This document shows positions 58,413-60,000 of a stretch of DNA of 60,000 nt, one piece after another (the stretch's first letter is position 1; each line of letters begins with the position of its first letter). The position numbers and the translations under genes are program-made. Source of the stretch: Strigamia acuminata (Eukaryota; Arthropoda; Chilopoda; Geophilomorpha; Linotaeniidae); the NCBI GenBank assembly GCA_949358305.1, contig OX442318.1:6126501-6186500 (forward strand), read 5' to 3'. Under the pieces are notes generated by a model, which had not been told where the DNA came from, did not search any database, and saw only the letters and a program-made list of their open reading frames with translations.

Positions 58413-58563
58413 CTAGAAAGAAATAAATGAGTTGGTGAGTAAATGCTTTCCGCTCCTTTTCCCTTCCAACAACTCAAAAAACGAAGAAAAACGTCGCAGT
58501 ATTACACAGGGTGTCTCACGAAACATGACATTTACAAATTAAGAAACTTATGTGGTGTATTTG

Positions 58564-59442
58564 CCAGGCCAGACTTACGTATAAGCAAAATAAGCAGTTG
58601 CTTAGAGGCCCCCATCCACCGGGTGCCCCTTGACGCATATATATTTATATTTATTATATATCAGTGTTGCATCGAACGCGAACTAAGTTTATTCGTTCAC
58701 AAACGACGTTCAATTTTTAAAAAAAAAATTGAAAAGTGAACGTGAACTATTGGTTTAAGTTCGTGAACGTGAACTATTGGTTTAAGTTCGTGAACGTGAA
58801 CTATTGGTTTAAGTTCGTGAACGTGAACTATTGGTTTAAGTTCGTGAACGTGAACTATTGGTTTAAGTTCGTGAACGTGAACTATTGGTTTAAGTTCGTG
58901 AACGTGAACTATTGGTTTAAGTTCGTGAACGTGAACTATTGGTTTAAGTTCGTGAACGTGAACTATTGGTTTAAGTTCGTGAACGTGAACTATTGGTTTA
59001 AGTTCGTGAACGTGAACTATTGGTTTAAGTTCGTGAACGTGAACTATTGGTTTAAGTTCGTGAACGTGAACTATTGGTTTAAGTTCGTGAACGTGAACTA
59101 TTGGTTTAAGTTCGTGAACGTGAACTATTGGTTTAAGTTCGTGAACGTGAACTATTGGTTTAAGTTCGTGAACGTGAACTATTGGTTTAAGTTCGTGAAC
59201 GTGAACTATTGGTTTAAGTTCGTGAACGTGAACTATTGGTTTAAGTTCGTGAACGTGAACTATTGGTTTATGTTCGTGAATGTGAACTTGAACGCGTTCA
59301 TATTTAAGTGAACGAGATACAACAGAACAACAATAATAGATCTATTTCTTAGATTTTTTGAGATTAAACTTTTCTTGTTAGATGGTGGGGCCCCAAAAAA
59401 ATTTTGTGCTTAGGGGCCCCGCAATACCTAAATCTGGGCCTG
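58564..59442. mobile_element. hAT-like non-autonomous element, 879 bp, with 8-bp target duplication
   Basis: The left end, CAGGCCAGACTTACG, is mirrored by the right end (reverse complement CAGGCCCAGATTTAGG). Both continue into gaggcccc/ggggcccc motifs around a gcttag word. The 8 bases tgtatttg flank each side exactly (58556-58563 and 59443-59450). The interior contains a 27-bp minisatellite and no transposase. Confidence 0.9.
58738..59290. repeat. 27-bp minisatellite inside hAT element
   Basis: About 20 perfect copies of a 27-bp unit containing gtgaacgtgaactattggtt. The length is a multiple of three, so it reads as a nonapeptide repeat; it is not a gene. Flanking sequence on both sides carries gaacg/cgttc words from which the unit probably arose. 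Confidence 0.97.
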
Positions 59443-60000
59443 TGTATTTGTAGCAAATGAAGCGCCAAATCTTGGCTAGATTATTGGCCCAATGTCGGAC
59501 CTCTATATCAAATTTAAATTGAGATTCAGTGATGTCAGTGGACAGATTAATGGCCAATGTTTCTTTATGAATGATTGTTGCTCACAAATGAGTAAAATGT
59601 GAGTAATTTAAGATATTAGCTCAACGCTTGATGTATAGTCTATTGTAAGCTGCCAACCAGACATATGTAATGTAATGCAGTGGCATTGAAAACCATGAAT
59701 GAATTGGAACCTGAACCTTTTGAACTTGGATCTTCTTTCCACAATAACATCAAAACCTTGGACCAGTGACTGGTGTAATGTGTGTTAGTTGAAAATAGAC
59801 TCAAATTTCAAAGCTTAAATTCCCTCAAGTGAAGGACAATTTAGCCAAAAGCCATATCAAAATGAATGACAAAGCAGTTTTCTTTCATCATTTTACCAAC
59901 AAATAGTTCAAGGAATTTGAGTTTCATGCTTCACAGATCACTAAATCAACTGAAACCAATTACCTAACAGGTAGATATGTAAATTGTTGGAGTTCACAAC
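59443..60000. other. Presumed intron of third ATPase copy
   Basis: No exon of the alpha subunit is recognisable on the minus strand here, and no other frame looks real. Ordinary AT-rich sequence. Confidence 0.5.

Noticed and set aside
58736-59311. 191-codon frame with nonapeptide repeat
   Set aside because: 27-bp minisatellite with no stop. There is no promoter, unique domain or splice context.

Overview
This is a gene-dense stretch of nuclear DNA from an invertebrate animal. It is AT-rich and the genes are split by many short GT-AG introns, often 47-90 bases. The proteins recognised (WDR19/IFT144, flavin monooxygenase, Sec-type selenophosphate synthetase, ANKMY2, ethanolamine-phosphate/5-phosphohydroxylysine phospho-lyase, THUMPD1, Na+/K+-ATPase alpha) are animal families. 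An arthropod or close relative fits best, and the species is not identified. Repeats are the second theme. By a rough tally, about 12 kb is tandem arrays with units of about 20-62 bases, mostly inside introns, and almost every intron carries its own sequence family. Several short DNA transposons (pogo/mariner-like and hAT-like, some with intact target-site duplications) lie in introns and gaps.

Layout. 1-3820 (-): 5' half of WDR19. 4288-7620 (-): complete flavin-containing monooxygenase. 9064-10325: two small single-pass membrane proteins transcribed divergently from a shared ~200 bp gap. 10764-12010 (-): alpha-crystallin-like protein with a polyQ tail. 12419-12989 and 13791-14353 (-): two small unrecognised membrane or secreted proteins. 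15218-18350 (-): selenophosphate synthetase 2 with an in-frame UGA at the selenocysteine position and a foldable SECIS element 3' of the stop. 19065-20945 (+): ANKMY2. 22163-25359 (+): class III PLP phospho-lyase. 25800-27176 (+): THUMPD1. 27776-30129 (+): membrane-anchored JmjC/cupin protein. 30790-34465: a 62-bp satellite with 6-unit higher-order structure. 35588-36397 (+): small C2H2 finger protein with Q21.

37122-60000 (-) is a head-to-tail cluster of at least three Na+/K+-ATPase alpha genes. The most downstream copy (37122-44271) has lysine in place of the usual asparagine in both TM4 and TM5 at the ion-binding region. This is the signature of the brine-shrimp alpha2-KK pump, which is reported to work with reduced stoichiometry. 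The middle copy (44899-54457) is conventional at those sites, but carries two alternative 114-nt exons for the TM2 segment and a Gln-to-Thr change at the classic ouabain-binding position 111. Only the last exon of the third copy (58292-58412) is in the window.

All gene models were assembled by eye from reading frames, splice signals, phase continuity and family conservation. Exon ends may be off by a base or two. No alignment or search was run.
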